From: Paracoccus marinaquae
GTDB lineage: Bacteria > Pseudomonadota > Alphaproteobacteria > Rhodobacterales > Rhodobacteraceae
Direction of reading: 5' to 3'
Assembly (NCBI RefSeq): GCF_018860165.1
Contig: NZ_JAHKNG010000003.1
Location: 124,001 to 188,000 of the forward strand
Length of the DNA stretch: 64,000 bases
How positions within the stretch are numbered: the stretch's first letter is position 1; each line of letters begins with the position of its first letter. The notes beneath the pieces were generated by a model, which saw only the letters and a list, made by a program, of their open reading frames with translations, searched no databases and had not been told where the DNA came from. A program made the position numbers and the translations under genes. This document shows positions 37,682-46,620 of this stretch, piece after piece.

Positions 37682-38191
37682 ATGCGCCTCGCCTATGTCA
37701 GCCTGCCCGGACGCGGTGCCAATGACCGTTTCCTGGCCGGCATCGCCGATCTGCTGCGGGCCGATGGGCTGCGCCTTGCCGGCACCGTGCAAAGCAATGT
37801 CCTGCGTCCGGACCGCGCCCGGTGCGACATGGACATCGTGGTGCTGCCCGACGGCCCGGTCCTGCGGATCAGCGAGGATCGCGGCGATCTGGCACGCGGC
37901 TGCCGTCTGGATGCCGGGGCGCTGGAACAGGCGGTTCTGGGCGTGGCCCGCGCCCTGCCTTCGGCCGATCTGCTGATCGTCAACAAGTTCGGCAAGCAGG
38001 AGGCCGAGGGCCGCGGCCTCGCGCCGCTGATCGCCGAGGCCCTGACCTGCGGCCTGCCGGTCCTGATCGGCGTGAACGGCCTGAACCTGCCGGCCTTCGA
38101 GGGTTTCGCCGGGGGGCTGGCCCGTGCCCTGCCGGGGGACGAGCGGGCGGTGATCGGCTGGTGTCGGGACGCGGTGCCGGCCACCGCCTGA
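37682..38191 (+). CDS. DUF2478 family protein
   Basis: 169 residues. The family pattern includes LAGTVQSNVL, MDIVVLPDGPVLRISEDRG, CRLDAGALEQAV, LLIVNKFGKQEAEGRGL and LPVLIGVN. DUF2478 proteins often occur with molybdenum uptake or molybdoenzyme genes and look like P-loop-related nucleotide binders, but no Walker motif is plain here. It lies 11 bases after the PPIase gene with GAGGGAGA before the ATG, making it the last gene of the nar operon. A hairpin terminator follows. Role unknown; molybdenum supply is a guess. Confidence 0.8.
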   Translation: MRLAYVSLPGRGANDRFLAGIADLLRADGLRLAGTVQSNVLRPDRARCDMDIVVLPDGPVLRISEDRGDLARGCRLDAGALEQAVLGVARALPSADLLIVNKFGKQEAEGRGLAPLIAEALTCGLPVLIGVNGLNLPAFEGFAGGLARALPGDERAVIGWCRDAVPATA

Positions 38192-38218
38192 GCGAAACCT
38201 GTATTTGCCCCGATGAAA

Positions 38219-38246
38219 GGCCCGGCCGGCGCGACCGGGCCGTTTT
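38219..38246 (+). terminator. Bidirectional terminator between the nar operon and nnrS
   Basis: Stem GGCCCGG (38219-38225) with CCGGGCC (38235-38241), nine-base loop, then GTTTTC. It stands between the convergent ends of the DUF2478 and nnrS genes and has AAA on the left side, so it may serve both. Confidence 0.8.
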
Positions 38247-38255
38247 CGTCGGCTC

Positions 38256-39449
38256 TTACGAGCCCGGTGCCGGCTTGGGGCGCAGCAGGATCGGCCCGTA
38301 GGCCAGCGCGAAGCCGGCGAATGCGGCCAGCCACAGCCCGGCCGACAGATGCAGCAGCGGCATCGGGTCGGACCACAGCCCGGCCGCCACCCGCAGCAAG
38401 GCCGACCCGATCAGCGCCAGATAGATCAGCAGCGTCGGCCGGTCGGCCTGCAGGGGCCTGCCGGTATGGCCGCGCGTCGCCCGGGTCATCACCCCGACCG
38501 TCATCAGACCGATCGCGCCGGCCAGCCACAGATGGCGGGCCGCCGCCCGGGTGATCAGATCGAAGCCGGCCGCCGCCTCTGCGACAAAGCCAAGCGCCAG
38601 CATCGCATAGGCGACATGCAGCACCCAGAGCAGCGGCTCGGCCCGGGTCAGCCCGCCGCACCAGCGCGACAGCCGCCACAGATGCGCGGCCCCCGCCGCC
38701 AGCATCAGCCAGCGCAGCCCGGCCGTGTCGGGGGCGGCGACGAAGGCCAGAAGTGTCACCGCGCTCAGGCCGAGGACCGCGGCGTCGAAACGGTCGAAGG
38801 GTTGCGGCAGCCGCGCCGAGCCACGCGCGGTCAGCCAGTTGCGGGTAAAGGCCGGGATGATGCGGCCGCCGATCAGCGCGATCAGCAGCACCGCCGCCGC
38901 AAGCCCGAGGCGCATGCCGACCCCGTCGAAGGCGACGCCGCCGCCAGCCGCCTCGGCCAGAAACACAGCATTGGCCAGCCCATAGAGCCCGATCAGCCCG
39001 ACGACCGGCAGGTTGCGCCAGTTCCCGCTCTGGATCACCTCGCGGGTCAGGAACAGCACCAGTGCCACGGCCAGCGACAGATCAATGGCCGCCACCGCAG
39101 GCCAGGGCAGCCAGCCCGAGACCGCGATCGCAAGCCGCCCCGACAGCCACAGAAGCACCAGCCCGGCCAACGGTGTGCCCGCCAGTGGCCGCCTGCCGGT
39201 CCAGTTCGGGACCGCGGTCAGGACGAATCCGGCAATGACCGCGCCGAGATAGCCGAACAGGAATTCATGCGCATGCCAGCTGATCGGATCGAGGCTCAGG
39301 GGCAGGGGCGTCCCGCCCGACAGCATCACGACCCACAGCAGCATCGCCGCCGCCGCCCACAGCCCGGCCAGCAGGAAGAACGGCCGGAACCCATAGGTCA
39401 GGACTGCGGGCCCGTGAAACCGGCCCGTGCGTTCGGCGGTACTTGTCAT
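38256..39449 (-). CDS. nnrS: NnrS family membrane protein
   Basis: 397 residues with about twelve membrane helices. The start TYGFRPFFLLAGLWAA and the motif WHAHEFLFGYLGAVIAGFVLTAVPNW are the NnrS signature, with histidines that bind haem. NnrS proteins lessen stress from nitric oxide and usually sit in denitrification loci, which fits its place facing the nar operon. The ATG at 39449 has AAAGG upstream. No clear FNR box was found before it. Confidence 0.93.
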   Translation of the reverse strand: MTSTAERTGRFHGPAVLTYGFRPFFLLAGLWAAAAMLLWVVMLSGGTPLPLSLDPISWHAHEFLFGYLGAVIAGFVLTAVPNWTGRRPLAGTPLAGLVLLWLSGRLAIAVSGWLPWPAVAAIDLSLAVALVLFLTREVIQSGNWRNLPVVGLIGLYGLANAVFLAEAAGGGVAFDGVGMRLGLAAAVLLIALIGGRIIPAFTRNWLTARGSARLPQPFDRFDAAVLGLSAVTLLAFVAAPDTAGLRWLMLAAGAAHLWRLSRWCGGLTRAEPLLWVLHVAYAMLALGFVAEAAAGFDLITRAAARHLWLAGAIGLMTVGVMTRATRGHTGRPLQADRPTLLIYLALIGSALLRVAAGLWSDPMPLLHLSAGLWLAAFAGFALAYGPILLRPKPAPGS

Positions 39450-39770
39450 GTCGCTACCTTTCCAGATCCGGCCCGTCGGTGACTGGCGGGCCAAAGAATA
39501 TGTCCCGGATGCGTGGCGTCAGTGACGCGCTGCGCCAGGGATCCGGACGGTGAGGCGGGGTGGTGATACCACCGGCGCGGCCCATGGCCGAGATCGCTCG
39601 GACCTGGCTCGCCCGGACGGCGCTTCTATATCACCGCGGTGCAGAAGGGTCCATGCGAGGCGCGTGTTTCCGGCACCATCTCAAGGCATTATTCTGGCCT
39701 TCGACGGGCTGCGAAACGGGTCGGTGCCACGGGACGCGATCCACCCTGCAACCGGGAAGGGAACGACGAG
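39450..39770 (+). promoter_or_regulatory. Intergenic region between nnrS and HNH gene with two palindromes
   Basis: 321 bases with no convincing gene. Two odd-length perfect palindromes are present: GCGTCA-G-TGACGC at 39516-39528 and GGTGGT-GAT-ACCACC at 39559-39573. A weaker stem GGCCCG/CGGGCC spans 39470-39492. They could be operators for nnrS, which reads leftward, or for the HNH gene. No FNR-type TTGAT-N4-ATCAA site is present. Confidence 0.4.
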
Positions 39771-40112
39771 ATGGCAAGGACACGGGGGGCCGGGAGGGGT
39801 GGGACACCCATGCCGGACATGGCTGCGGAGACTGCCGGGCCGGACCCCGTCTGTCCGCTCTGCGATCGTCCGATCCCGCCCGGTGTGCCGCAAAGCCGCC
39901 ACCACCTGACGCCGCGATTGCGCGGTGGCAAGGGCGGCCCGGTGATCCTGATCCATCAGGTCTGTCACTCGACCATCCACAAGACCCTAAGCGAGACCGA
40001 ACTCGCCCGCCGCTACAACAGCGTCGAGGCCCTGCGCGCCCATCCGGATCTGGCGCGCTTCTTTGCCTGGGTGGCCCGGCGGCCGCCCGGCTGGAAGGGC
40101 AAGGTCCGTTAG
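39771..40112 (+). CDS. HNH endonuclease domain protein
   Basis: 113 residues. A CPLC pair, then RHHLTPRLRGGKGG, then HQVCHSTIHKTLSE give an HNH zinc/nuclease motif with paired CxxC and C-x3-H ligands. Short HNH proteins of this form ending WVARRPPGWKGKVR occur as single genes in Rhodobacteraceae. The ATG at 39771 has AAGGGA upstream; a start at 39810 is possible. It overlaps the convergent DsbA-like gene by four bases. Not linked to a phage or restriction system here. Confidence 0.75.
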   Translation: MARTRGAGRGGTPMPDMAAETAGPDPVCPLCDRPIPPGVPQSRHHLTPRLRGGKGGPVILIHQVCHSTIHKTLSETELARRYNSVEALRAHPDLARFFAWVARRPPGWKGKVR

Positions 40113-40738
40113 CCCAGCGTGTCGCGGGCGCGGGTAATCAGGCCCTGCATCTCTTTCAGGCTCATCTCGCCGAAGGCGCCCTCGTCGCCGGCAATGAAGG
40201 TCGGCGTGCCCATCAGCCCCATGTGATCGGCCAGCGCGAAGGAGGTCTGAATATGCTCGTCGATGCGCGCCGCCTGCATGTCCTTGCGCAGACGCGCCTC
40301 ATCCAGTCCGACCTCGCGGGCGGATCGCATCACCGTCGCTTCGACCGCGCGGCCCTTCATGCCCAGCAGGGAGGCGTGGAACTGCCAGTATTTGCCCTGA
40401 TCCAGCGAGGCGAGCGAGGCGCGGGCGGCGAATTCGGAATCTGCGCCGAAGACCGGCCATTCGCGATAGACCACGCGCAGCTGCGGGTCCGAGCTTATCA
40501 GCTGCTGCATCGGGCCGACCATCTTCTTGCAGAAGGGACAGTTGTAGTCGAAGAACTCGACAAGGGTGATGTCGCCCCTGGGATTGCCGAGGACCGGGGC
40601 GTTGGGATCGCGCTCCAGCGCCTCGCGCAGTTCCTCGGGCATCGGGTTCGGTCGGTTGGCGGACTGCCCCAGGGCCGGCAGGGCGGTTGCGGCGCCAAGG
40701 GCCGCGCTGCTGATCAGAAGATGGCGGCGGGTGGGCAT
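40109..40738 (-). CDS. DsbA-family thiol:disulfide oxidoreductase
   Basis: 209 residues. The start MPTRRHLLISSAALGAATAL is an export signal with a twin-arginine-like RR. The mature part is a thioredoxin fold with the active site Cys67-Pro-Phe-Cys70 (DYNCPFCKKM) and the cis-proline motif GTPTFI. The set-up resembles the Com1/BdbD-like DsbA proteins of alphaproteobacteria, which introduce disulfides in periplasmic proteins. Confidence 0.9.
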   Translation of the reverse strand: MPTRRHLLISSAALGAATALPALGQSANRPNPMPEELREALERDPNAPVLGNPRGDITLVEFFDYNCPFCKKMVGPMQQLISSDPQLRVVYREWPVFGADSEFAARASLASLDQGKYWQFHASLLGMKGRAVEATVMRSAREVGLDEARLRKDMQAARIDEHIQTSFALADHMGLMGTPTFIAGDEGAFGEMSLKEMQGLITRARDTLG

Positions 40739-40918
40739 GGGGGCTCCTCTCGGTCATCGGCGGGTCATCCCAAGTGGTAGAACGGCCAGAGACAGAGGGA
40801 CAGTCACGTTCCGGTGCGGGCGGAAATGACGGCGATGTGAGCGGGATTCCTTTGGCGATACGCTGATTCGGCCCCATGCTGACGCCATTGATCCAGGATC
40901 ATGCCGAAAGGAACCGCC

Positions 40919-41134
40919 ATGCTTCGCCGCATCCTCGCCGCGTTTGCGCTGGTCCCGCTGACCGCATTGCCGGTCCTTGCGCAACAGGTGGAAGCCCCGA
41001 AACCCGTGCCCGCGCCCGCGCCCGCCGTGCAGACCGCGCCCGCCGCCGGTGAGGTCAATCAGCAGAGCCAGCCCGAGCTGATCACCCCGGCCCGCAAGTC
41101 GAACTGCTCGCATGCCCGGCAGGTGACTTCCTAG
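40919..41134 (+). CDS. Small exported Pro/Ala-rich protein
   Basis: 71 residues: a signal peptide (MLRRILAAFALVPLTALPVLA) and a mature part rich in Pro, Ala and Gln (VEAPKPVPAPAPAVQ), with one Cys in KSNCSHARQ near the end. The ATG at 40919 has AAAGGAA eight bases upstream; an in-frame ATG at 40901 would add six residues. It is divergent from the DsbA-like gene. No recognised family. Confidence 0.55.
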   Translation: MLRRILAAFALVPLTALPVLAQQVEAPKPVPAPAPAVQTAPAAGEVNQQSQPELITPARKSNCSHARQVTS

Positions 41135-41386
41135 GCTTCGGGCAAGCCGATCCCTCGACCTGCCGCCGCGCCCCCATGGCCGCGGCGAAGGGCGGTATTT
41201 TGGCGAACGCATCCGGGGCGTGGCAACCCGGCTTTTCGGACATCGATAACGGTTGACCCACACGGCGTCGGCGGATAGTTGCCTATCATGACGTGTTTGT
41301 GGTGGGCGACCGAGGCAGGCGGCCGTGCCGCGCCCTTTGGTCGCGCGGGGGTTTTCCGCGTGGTGGCGATATCTGCACATGACAGT

Positions 41387-41713
41387 TCAGCCGGTGCCGT
41401 CCGTCCGGCTGCCCGGCGCAGCCTCGACAAGAACCGGGGTGAAGAAGCGCTTGGTTCTTTGACCGACGCAGATCGGGGTGATCATCTCGACACAACGGCG
41501 ATAGTGTTCGGTCCGGACATGGGCGTGCAGCGCCTCGGGGCCGGTAAAGACCTCATAGACCGAAAAGCTGTTCTCGTCCTCGGGATCGCAGAGCAGGTCG
41601 AACCGCAGGTTCCCCGGCTCGCGCCGGCTGCCTTCGCAATTGATCCGGAACGCTTCGATGAACCTGTCGCGATGTTCTGGAAGAACCCGGATACTGACCA
41701 ATTGAACCAGCAT
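41387..41713 (-). CDS. Antibiotic biosynthesis monooxygenase (ABM) family, LsrG-like
   Basis: 108 residues forming one ABM ferredoxin-like domain. The run SRREPGNLRFDLLCDPED matches the core of LsrG, the isomerase that processes phosphorylated autoinducer-2, and of related YgiN-type quinol monooxygenases. No lsr genes are nearby, so the reaction is open. CGAGG precedes the ATG. It is divergent from a glycosyltransferase gene over a 73-base AT-richer gap. Confidence 0.78.
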   Translation of the reverse strand: MLVQLVSIRVLPEHRDRFIEAFRINCEGSRREPGNLRFDLLCDPEDENSFSVYEVFTGPEALHAHVRTEHYRRCVEMITPICVGQRTKRFFTPVLVEAAPGSRTDGTG

Positions 41714-41786
41714 ATTACCTCGTTACGGTTGAATATCTTTTACCAACGACCAATGGCGGCCATCAGATCATAAAGCGGTTTTCAAC

Positions 41787-42863
41787 ATGTTCCATTCCCT
41801 CCGCGCCTTTACCTCCCGCCTGCGACAACTTGCTGGTCTGTCCGGCTCCGATTTCTTCGCCGGAGCCGAGGACCGCTGGCAGGTCGCGCCGGCGGAAACC
41901 ATGCAGTACCGTCGTTCGCTGGTCCTTCCGGGGCAGGTCGAGCGGATCCGGGCAAGCATCTTCGCGCCCCTGCCCGAGACCTTGCATGCGCTGGTCGAGG
42001 AAGAGGTCTGTGAAGAGGGGCCGACAATGGCCTGGCGGTTGCGCGAAGTCGATCTGGTGGATGGTGTGCTGTACCATGGCGGCGCCGAATATCACCTGCG
42101 CGCGCGCGAACGGCGCTTTGGCCTGACGCCCCGCCCCGAGAGCCGGATCAGCGGCGCGCTCTATGAGGACTGGTCGGCCAATCGCTGGTTCGGAAGCTGG
42201 CTGATGGATGCCTGCGTGGCCTATGATCTGGCCGAGGCGGCGGGCCGGCCGGTCAGCGGGGCGGCGTCGCCTGTTGGAAGCCACAAGGCCCGCTATGAAG
42301 ACCTGCTTGGCATGTCGCCCGAGCGGGTCGAGGGCGACGTGCATTTCACCGAACTGGTGATGTTCGATGATTTCGCCAATAACAGCCACCGGGCACGGCG
42401 TCAGGATGCGCTGCGTTGCCGGCTGCTGGAAGGTCGCAGCCCACGCCCGGTGGCCGGTGTCTTCCTGCTGCGCGGCAGCGCCGGTGAGGCCCGGCTGCTG
42501 GAGAACGAACTGGATCTGGCCGAGGCACTGGTCGCCGAGCGCGGCTTTCTGGCCATCGACCCGCTTGAGGCCAGCGTGGACGAACTGATCGAGGCCTGCG
42601 GCGCCGCCGCTGCCATCGTCGGCGTCGAGGGTAGCCATCTGGTGCATGGCATGATGGTCGCGCCGAAGGATGCCGCCATCGTACCGATCCAGCCGCCCGA
42701 TCGCGTGGCCGCGACGCTGAAGCAACTGGCCAATCGTCTGGACCAGCGTTTCGGCCTGCTGGTCGCCGAGGGCGGCGATGGCAGTTTCCGGCTGGAACGC
42801 GACGAGTTGATGGCGACGCTGGATCTGTTCGGACGCGATGCGCCCCCGGCGCGCTTCGCCTAA
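41787..42863 (+). CDS. Glycosyltransferase family 61 protein
   Basis: 358 residues. The C-terminal part (about 200-320) has the GT61/DUF563 pattern: RRQDALRCRLLEGR, VFLLRGSAGEARLLENE, ERGFLAIDPLEASVDEL and GVEGSHLVHGMMVAP. Such enzymes add sugars to capsule or lipopolysaccharide. The N-terminal third is not recognised. It is alone, not in a polysaccharide cluster, and its end overlaps trxC tail to tail by four bases. The ribosome binding site is weak. Confidence 0.75.
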   Translation: MFHSLRAFTSRLRQLAGLSGSDFFAGAEDRWQVAPAETMQYRRSLVLPGQVERIRASIFAPLPETLHALVEEEVCEEGPTMAWRLREVDLVDGVLYHGGAEYHLRARERRFGLTPRPESRISGALYEDWSANRWFGSWLMDACVAYDLAEAAGRPVSGAASPVGSHKARYEDLLGMSPERVEGDVHFTELVMFDDFANNSHRARRQDALRCRLLEGRSPRPVAGVFLLRGSAGEARLLENELDLAEALVAERGFLAIDPLEASVDELIEACGAAAAIVGVEGSHLVHGMMVAPKDAAIVPIQPPDRVAATLKQLANRLDQRFGLLVAEGGDGSFRLERDELMATLDLFGRDAPPARFA

Positions 42864-43300
42864 CGCACCGTCGCGCCTTCGACGAAACGGACCAGATCGG
42901 CCGCCGGGCGGGCGCCGGCCTGCCGTGCGACCTCGCGCCCGTCCCTGAACAGGATGAAGGCGGGAATGCCGCGGATATTCCAGCGGATGCTGGCGGTGGG
43001 CTCGCGCTCGGTGTCGATCTTGACCAGCCGCGCCCGGCCCTTCAACAGTGCCGCCGCCTTCTCGAACTCGGGCGCCATCGCCCGGCAGGGACCGCACCAG
43101 GGGGCCCAGAAATCCGCCAGCAAGGGCAACCCGTCGGTCCGGGCCGCCTTTTGCAGCGTCTCGAAATCGACCGCCACCGGCTTTGCCGGCAGCAAGGCCG
43201 CCCCGCAGGTGCCGCATTTTGGCGCGGCGCCCAGCCGGGCGGCGGGCAGGGCGTTGGTCTGGCCGCAGTCAAGGCAGGTCAGTTTCAGCGTCTCGGCCAT
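42860..43300 (-). CDS. trxC: Thioredoxin 2 (zinc-ribbon thioredoxin)
   Basis: 146 residues. An N-terminal zinc ribbon has Cys9/Cys12 and Cys29/Cys32. A thioredoxin domain follows with the active site Trp68-Cys-Gly-Pro-Cys72 and the cis-proline motif RGIPAFI. TrxC reduces cytoplasmic disulfides, often in oxidative stress. An in-frame ATG at 43312 lies inside a long inverted repeat just upstream; 43300 is preferred from family alignment. The gene lies 98 bases downstream of gcvP on the same strand. Confidence 0.92.
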   Translation of the reverse strand: MAETLKLTCLDCGQTNALPAARLGAAPKCGTCGAALLPAKPVAVDFETLQKAARTDGLPLLADFWAPWCGPCRAMAPEFEKAAALLKGRARLVKIDTEREPTASIRWNIRGIPAFILFRDGREVARQAGARPAADLVRFVEGATVR

Positions 43301-43306
43301 GCTTCG

Positions 43307-43336
43307 CCACATATATCATTTGCGAGATATATGTGG
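43307..43336 (-). promoter_or_regulatory. 11-bp perfect inverted repeat at the trxC start
   Basis: CCACATATATC (43307-43317) and GATATATGTGG (43326-43336) are exact complements with an 8-base spacer. The repeat ends seven bases before the trxC ATG, in an AT-rich patch that stands out from the surrounding GC-rich DNA. It could be an operator for a dimeric repressor or an mRNA hairpin covering the ribosome binding site. There is no T-run, so a terminator for gcvP is unlikely. Confidence 0.6.
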
Positions 43337-43398
43337 ACAGTGACCGGACCGATCAAGCCCGGCCCTGCCGTATCACGTCCGCTTGCGGATGCGGCCGA

Positions 43399-46239
43399 TC
43401 ACTCGGCCGCCTCGGCATAGCTGTCCAGCGGCGGGCAGGTGCAGATCAGGTTGCGGTCGCCATAGGCATTGTCGACCCGCCCGACCGGAGGCCAGTACTT
43501 GTCCACCCGGAAGGCGCCCGGCGGGAAGCAGCCCTGCTCGCGGCTGTAGGGCCGGTCCCATTCGGCGACCAGATCCTCGACCGTATGCGGCGCCCGGCGC
43601 AGGGGTGATTCCTCGGCGCTGATGCGGCCCTCGGCAACCTCGGTGATCTCGTCGCGGATCGCCAGAAGCGCCGTGATGAAGCGGTCGATCTCGGCCTTGG
43701 TCTCGGATTCCGTCGGCTCGACCATCAGCGTGCCGGCAACCGGCCAGCTCATCGTCGGGGCGTGGAAGCCGTTGTCGATCAGCCGCTTGGCGATATCGTC
43801 CACGGTCACGCCATGTTCGGCGAAGGGCCGGGTGTCGAGGATGCATTCATGCGCCACCCGGCCGCGATTGCCCATGAACAGGATCGGATAGGCCCCGGCC
43901 AGCCGGCTGGCGATGTAATTGGCGTTCAGGATCGCCACGCGCGTCGCCTGGGTCAGACCCTCGCCACCCATCATCAGGATATAGGCCCATGAGATCAGCA
44001 GGATGGACGCGCTGCCATAGGGGGCCGCGCTGACCGCGCCGCTGTCGCCCTCGCAGGGATCGCCGGGCAGATGCGGCGCCAGATGCGCCTTGACGCCGAT
44101 CGGCCCCATGCCCGGCCCGCCGCCGCCATGCGGGATGGCGAAGGTCTTGTGCAGGTTCAGGTGGCTGACATCGCCGCCGATCTCGCCCGGCTTTACCAGA
44201 CCGACCAGCGCGTTCATGTTCGCGCCGTCGATATAGACCTGCCCGCCATGGTCATGGGTGATCCGGCAGACCTCGCGCACGGTGTCCTCGAAGACGCCAT
44301 GGGTCGAGGGATAGGTGATCATCACCGCCGCCAGCTTCTCGCCCGCGGCCTTGGCCTTGTCGGCGAAATCCTCAAGGTCGATATCGCCGTTCGGCGCCGA
44401 TTTCACCACCACGACCTGCATCCCGGCCATCTGCGCGCTGGCCGGGTTAGTGCCATGCGCGCTCATCGGGATCAGGCAGATGTCGCGCTGCTGATCGCCA
44501 TTGGCGCGGTGATAGGCGGCGATGGTCAGAAGCCCCGCATATTCGCCCTGCGCGCCGCTGTTCGGCTGCATCGAGAAGGCGTCATAGCCGGTGATCTCGC
44601 ACAGCTTGTCGGTCAGATCGGCGATGGCCTCGGCATATCCCGCCGCCTGATGGCGCGGCGCGAAGGGATGCAGCGCGCCGAATTCCGGCCAGGTGATCGG
44701 CATCATCTCGGCCGCCGCGTTCAGCTTCATCGTGCAGGACCCCAGCGGGATCATCGCCCGGTCCAGCGCCAGATCGCGGTCCGACAGGCGGCGCATATAG
44801 CGCATCATCTCGGATTCCGCCCGGTTCATGTGAAAGACCGGATGGGTCAGGTAATCGCTGTCGCGCAGCAATTCGTCGGGGATCGCCGGGGCGGTGGCGG
44901 GCCGGGCGCAATCGGTTATGCCGAAGGCGTCCAGCAGCCGCGCGATCACGCCGGCATCGGTGGTTTCATCGACGCTGATCCCCACGCGGTCGCGGCCGAC
45001 CTTGCGCAGGTTGATGCCGCGCTGCTCGGCCGCGGCCAGGATGCCGGCCTGACCCACGCCGACCTTGACCGTGATCGTGTCGAAAAACGCGCCCGGCGCG
45101 ACCTCTGCATCGGCGGCGCGCAGGGCCTCGGCCAGGGTCGCGGCGTTCAGATGCACCCGCTGCGCGATGGCCCGCAGCCCCTCGGGGCCGTGGAACACGG
45201 CATAGAAGCTGGCCATCACCGCCAGCAGCGCCTGCGCCGTACAGACATTGCTGGTGGCCTTCTCGCGGCGGATATGCTGCTCGCGCGTCTGCAGGCTCAG
45301 CCGATAGGCCTGGTTGCCGCTGGCATCGATGCTGACCCCGACGATCCGGCCGGGCATGGCGCGTTTCAGCTCGTCCCGGCAGGACATGAAGGCGGCATGC
45401 GGGCCGCCATAGCCCATCGGCACGCCGAAACGCTGGGCGCTGCCGACGGCGATATCGGCGCCCATCGCGCCCGGCTCCTTCAGCAGGCACAGGGCCAGCA
45501 GATCGGTCGCCACCACCGCCAGCGCCTTGGCCTGATGCAGCGCCGCGATCTCGGGGCTCAGGTCGCGGATATGGCCGTAGGTGCCCGGATACTGGAAGAT
45601 CGCGCCGAAGACCTGATCCGGCACCAGATCGTCGATCGAGCCCTTGACGATGCGGATGCCAAGGGGCGCCGCCCGCGTCTCGATCACGGCGATGGTCTGC
45701 GGATGCAGGTCATGGGCGACGAAGAAGGCATCGGCCCTGGATTTCGCCTGCCGCCTGGCCATGGCCATGGCCTCCGCTGCCGCCGTCGCCTCGTCCAGCA
45801 GCGAGGCATTGGCGACCGGCAGCCCGGTCAGGTCGGCGACCATGGTCTGGAAGTTCAGCAGGGCCTCCAGCCGGCCCTGCGCGATCTCGGGCTGGTAGGG
45901 GGTATAGGCGGTGTACCATGCCGGGTTCTCAAGGATGTTGCGCTGGATCGCCGGCGGGGTGACGGTGCCGAAATAGCCCTGCCCGATCAGGCTGGTCATG
46001 ACCCGGTTCTGCTTCGCGACCTCCTCCATCCGCGCCAGCAGGGCGGCCTCGGACAGGGCCGGCCAGTCCAGCGGCCTCTCCTGCCGGATCGCCTGCGGCA
46101 CGGTCTGCTCGATCAGCGCATCCAGACTGTCCGCCCCGACCGCCTTCAGCATCTCGGCCATCTCGGCGGGCGAGGGGCCGATATGCCGGCGATTGGCGAA
46201 ATCATCGGGATTATAGTCGGTGGGTTTCCAGCGGGCCAT
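43399..46239 (-). CDS. gcvP: Glycine dehydrogenase (decarboxylating), P-protein
   Basis: 946 residues, the single-chain form of the glycine cleavage P-protein. The PLP-binding lysine lies in [18 protein letters not shown] (around residue 698). Other family blocks are [14 protein letters not shown] at the start, GQGYFGT and [11 protein letters not shown]. It decarboxylates glycine and passes the aminomethyl group to lipoyl-GcvH. It is the last gene of the gcv operon, after the VOC gene by 21 bases. Confidence 0.97.
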   Translation of the reverse strand: MARWKPTDYNPDDFANRRHIGPSPAEMAEMLKAVGADSLDALIEQTVPQAIRQERPLDWPALSEAALLARMEEVAKQNRVMTSLIGQGYFGTVTPPAIQRNILENPAWYTAYTPYQPEIAQGRLEALLNFQTMVADLTGLPVANASLLDEATAAAEAMAMARRQAKSRADAFFVAHDLHPQTIAVIETRAAPLGIRIVKGSIDDLVPDQVFGAIFQYPGTYGHIRDLSPEIAALHQAKALAVVATDLLALCLLKEPGAMGADIAVGSAQRFGVPMGYGGPHAAFMSCRDELKRAMPGRIVGVSIDASGNQAYRLSLQTREQHIRREKATSNVCTAQALLAVMASFYAVFHGPEGLRAIAQRVHLNAATLAEALRAADAEVAPGAFFDTITVKVGVGQAGILAAAEQRGINLRKVGRDRVGISVDETTDAGVIARLLDAFGITDCARPATAPAIPDELLRDSDYLTHPVFHMNRAESEMMRYMRRLSDRDLALDRAMIPLGSCTMKLNAAAEMMPITWPEFGALHPFAPRHQAAGYAEAIADLTDKLCEITGYDAFSMQPNSGAQGEYAGLLTIAAYHRANGDQQRDICLIPMSAHGTNPASAQMAGMQVVVVKSAPNGDIDLEDFADKAKAAGEKLAAVMITYPSTHGVFEDTVREVCRITHDHGGQVYIDGANMNALVGLVKPGEIGGDVSHLNLHKTFAIPHGGGGPGMGPIGVKAHLAPHLPGDPCEGDSGAVSAAPYGSASILLISWAYILMMGGEGLTQATRVAILNANYIASRLAGAYPILFMGNRGRVAHECILDTRPFAEHGVTVDDIAKRLIDNGFHAPTMSWPVAGTLMVEPTESETKAEIDRFITALLAIRDEITEVAEGRISAEESPLRRAPHTVEDLVAEWDRPYSREQGCFPPGAFRVDKYWPPVGRVDNAYGDRNLICTCPPLDSYAEAAE

Positions 46240-46260
46240 TCGCTTCCATCTTTCTCAGTT

Positions 46261-46620
46261 TCAACCTTGCCGGCCATGGCAAAGCACGTTCACCAGATTT
46301 CCTTCGGGATCGCGCAGATAGAATCGGCGCAACCCCCACGGCTCGTCAACCGGACCATAGACGATCTCGCCACCGGCTGCGCTGACGCCCCGCTCCGCCT
46401 CGGCCAGATCGTCGACCTCGATCGAGATCACCGGCAGATCGGTCCCCGACCCGCCCTGCGACGCCGCATGAAGCTCGATCCTCTGCGGCCGGCCCAATTC
46501 AAGAAAGGCGATCCAGCCCATGTCCAGGGACATCTCGAACCCGAAAGCCGCGCGATAGAAATCCGCCAGCCGCAGAAGATCCTGCGCCGCGAGGTTCGGG
46601 ACAATCCGCAGGACGCTCAT
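46261..46620 (-). CDS. VOC-family (glyoxalase/bleomycin-resistance-like) protein inside the gcv operon
   Basis: 119 residues with one vicinal-oxygen-chelate domain: an N-terminal FYRAAFGFEMSLDMGWIAFLE half and a C-terminal RRFYLRDPEGNLVNVL half. A metal-binding pattern is possible (His54 region and the final Glu of DPEGN). Substrate unknown. It separates gcvH from gcvP, an unusual place. The ATG at 46620 follows the tail of repeat copy B; a TTG at 46635 would use GAGGA from that repeat as its ribosome binding site. Confidence 0.75.
   Translation of the reverse strand: MSVLRIVPNLAAQDLLRLADFYRAAFGFEMSLDMGWIAFLELGRPQRIELHAASQGGSGTDLPVISIEVDDLAEAERGVSAAGGEIVYGPVDEPWGLRRFYLRDPEGNLVNVLCHGRQG

Noticed and set aside
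39771-40112. HNH protein as part of a restriction, toxin or homing system
   Set aside because: It stands alone with no methylase, antitoxin or intron-like structure near; a single-gene HNH protein is the plain reading.
41164-41201. Possible fourth copy of the two-hairpin repeat (stem CGCCGCG/CGCGGCG and GGTATTTT)
   Set aside because: Only one hairpin and the short tail resemble the others; the G-run/C-run hairpin is missing. Kept as a remark in the repeat finding only.
43307-43336. Inverted repeat before trxC as the gcvP terminator
   Set aside because: It lies over 60 bases after gcvP, has AT-rich arms and no T-run, and it overlaps the trxC start region.
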